Shown: positions 5,556 through 5,907 of the stretch, in pieces
Numbering within the stretch: position 1 is the first letter of the stretch
Layout: each line of letters starts with the position of its first letter
Source of the DNA: CAYJVP01 sp964373615
GTDB taxonomy: Bacteria; Patescibacteriota; Patescibacteriia; UBA9934; GWF2-40-263
DNA: 5,907 nt
Assembly: GCA_964373615.1 (NCBI GenBank)
Contig: CAYJVP010000062.1
Location: 1 to 5,907, forward strand
Direction: 5' to 3'
Program-made: the position numbers and the translations under genes
Notes under the pieces: model-generated
Database searches by the model: none
Told to the model about the DNA's origin: nothing
What the model saw: the letters and a program-made list of their open reading frames with translations, nothing else

Positions 5556-5594
5556 AAAAAGATTGAGGCGGACTTGCAAAACCCGCCTCAAATC
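5556..5594 (-). terminator. Intrinsic terminator for minus-strand array transcript, built from the last repeat
   Basis: Read on the minus strand, GATTTGAGGCGG within repeat 1 (plus 5583-5594) pairs with CCGCCTCAATC just outside the array (plus 5561-5571), with one bulged base and an 11-nt loop. TTTTT follows (plus 5556-5560). It would end pre-crRNA at the cas-proximal end. The hairpin uses repeat positions 16-27 and leaves positions 1-14, which pair with tracrRNA, free. There is no T-run on the plus strand, so it is one-directional and supports minus-strand crRNA synthesis. Confidence 0.75.
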
Positions 5595-5824
5595 ATACCA
5601 CAGTGAAAGCTCTTCGCGCCCGTCTGCGTAGATGAGGTGGAAATCCTTGCAAAACCCGCCTCAAATCATACCACAGTGAAAGTCATGCGCCCCCGCCCGC
5701 CTCGTCCTGGGAGAGAACTTGCAAAACCCGCCTCAAATCATACCACAGTGAAAGCCAGATCCAGTCCTTGAATCGTCGCTTGATGAGCTTGCAAAACCCG
5801 CCTCAAATCATACCACAGTGAAAG
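5573..5824 (-). CRISPR. CRISPR array, 4 identical 37-bp repeats, 3 spacers, transcribed from the minus strand
   Basis: Repeats lie at 5573-5609, 5646-5682, 5718-5754 and 5788-5824. All begin CTTGCAAAACCCGCC and end ATACCACAGTGAAAG on the plus strand, with no mismatch between copies. Spacers are 5610-5645 (36 bp), 5683-5717 (35 bp) and 5755-5787 (33 bp); they share no sequence and I found no match to them elsewhere in the window. In guide sense (minus strand) the repeat begins CTTTCACTGTGGTA, which pairs with the tracrRNA 5' end, so each guide is a spacer followed by this repeat start. The 37-bp length and the variable 33-36 bp spacers are normal for type II. No degenerate terminal repeat marks the old end, so the acquisition end cannot be told from repeat decay. 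The short array suggests low acquisition or loss of spacers. Confidence 0.97.
5665..5673 (-). promoter_or_regulatory. Extended -10 promoter element inside each repeat (shown for repeat 2)
   Basis: On the minus strand every repeat contains TGGTATGAT, which fits the extended -10 pattern TGnTATAAT with one mismatch. Copies are at 5592-5600, 5665-5673, 5737-5745 and 5807-5815. Transcription would start about 12 nt before the end of the repeat, in front of each spacer. Type II-C systems of Neisseria and Campylobacter make individual crRNAs from such repeat-borne promoters. The -35 position falls in variable sequence and is not conserved, which an extended -10 can tolerate. Confidence 0.5.
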
Positions 5825-5907
5825 TTACGCCGCCGAGGAAGACTTTCCTGGGGAGGAGGATTTACCGGGCGAGGACTTGCCTGGTGCGGATTTCTCGGAT
5901 TTCTCTG
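5825..5907 (-). CDS. C-terminus of an unidentified Lys/Ser/Pro/Gly-rich protein (cut by window edge)
   Basis: On the minus strand one frame is open from the right edge to a TAA at plus 5825-5827. It encodes EKSEKSA, then three PGKSS(S) units ending SAA. Such a regular, charged, low-complexity tail is more typical of a disordered protein C-terminus than of a random frame, but only 26 full codons are visible and no family can be named. The stop codon touches the last base of repeat 4 (5824). The gene would be transcribed toward the array, so its read-through transcript could carry all three guides. The other minus-strand frames do not give a comparably regular product. An alternative is that this is noncoding flank or leader with a chance open frame. 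Confidence 0.5.
   Translation of the reverse strand, partial: EKSEKSAPGKSSPGKSSSPGKSSSAA

Noticed and set aside
5556..5594. Second anti-repeat or alternative tracrRNA next to the array
   Set aside because: The complementary part pairs with repeat positions 16-27, not with the guide-proximal 5' end used by tracrRNA, and it is followed by a T-run on the minus strand, so a terminator fits better.
5876..5907. Possible degenerate fifth repeat starting CTTGC at 5876
   Set aside because: Only five bases agree with the repeat, and the implied spacer would be 51 bp, unlike the others (33-36 bp).

Overview
The window carries a compact, apparently complete type II CRISPR-Cas locus between the 5' end of a housekeeping aroB gene (minus strand, running off the left edge) and the 3' end of an unidentified minus-strand gene (running off the right edge). 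Base composition is moderately GC-rich, and Shine-Dalgarno and sigma70-type signals are clear, so the host is a bacterium. Nitrospirota or a similar environmental lineage is only a guess; nothing here fixes the taxon.

Layout. 1-145: start of aroB (3-dehydroquinate synthase), minus strand. 146-345: a divergent promoter region with a perfect consensus sigma70 promoter on the plus strand (TTGACA-N17-TATAAT). About 65 bp after its -10 begins a 13-bp-stem intrinsic terminator, so the unit would yield an RNA of roughly 100 nt with no obvious protein product. 346-535: a second promoter, an anti-repeat, several hairpins and an 11-bp intrinsic terminator, which together make a tracrRNA of about 155 nt. 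554-5468: a tightly overlapping operon cas9 - cas1 - cas2 - cas4. 5556-5824: a short CRISPR array of four identical 37-bp repeats and three spacers. 5825-5907: C-terminus of a Lys/Ser/Pro/Gly-rich protein on the minus strand, whose stop codon touches the last repeat.

How it works together. Cas9 (966 aa) keeps all expected RuvC and HNH catalytic residues, and its HNH domain has two zinc-type CxxC pairs like IscB. A compact Cas9 together with Cas4 does not fit II-B, whose Cas9 is very large. It resembles the rarer Cas4-containing variant of II-C (II-C2, as in ARMAN-type systems). Cas1, Cas2 and Cas4 would acquire spacers. The tracrRNA anti-repeat (380-393) has the same sense as the repeat on the plus strand, so crRNA must be made from the minus strand. 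Two other features agree: each repeat contains an extended -10 element (TGGTATGAT) on the minus strand, and the cas-proximal repeat forms an intrinsic terminator for minus-strand transcription with a half-site just outside the array.

Points most worth a second look: the unexplained short transcription unit at 246-344; the tracrRNA terminator directly in front of the cas9 ribosome binding site; a 17-bp perfect inverted repeat right after the cas9 stop and inside the 5' part of cas1; the shared repeat/terminator design; and the unusual Cas9-Cas4 combination.
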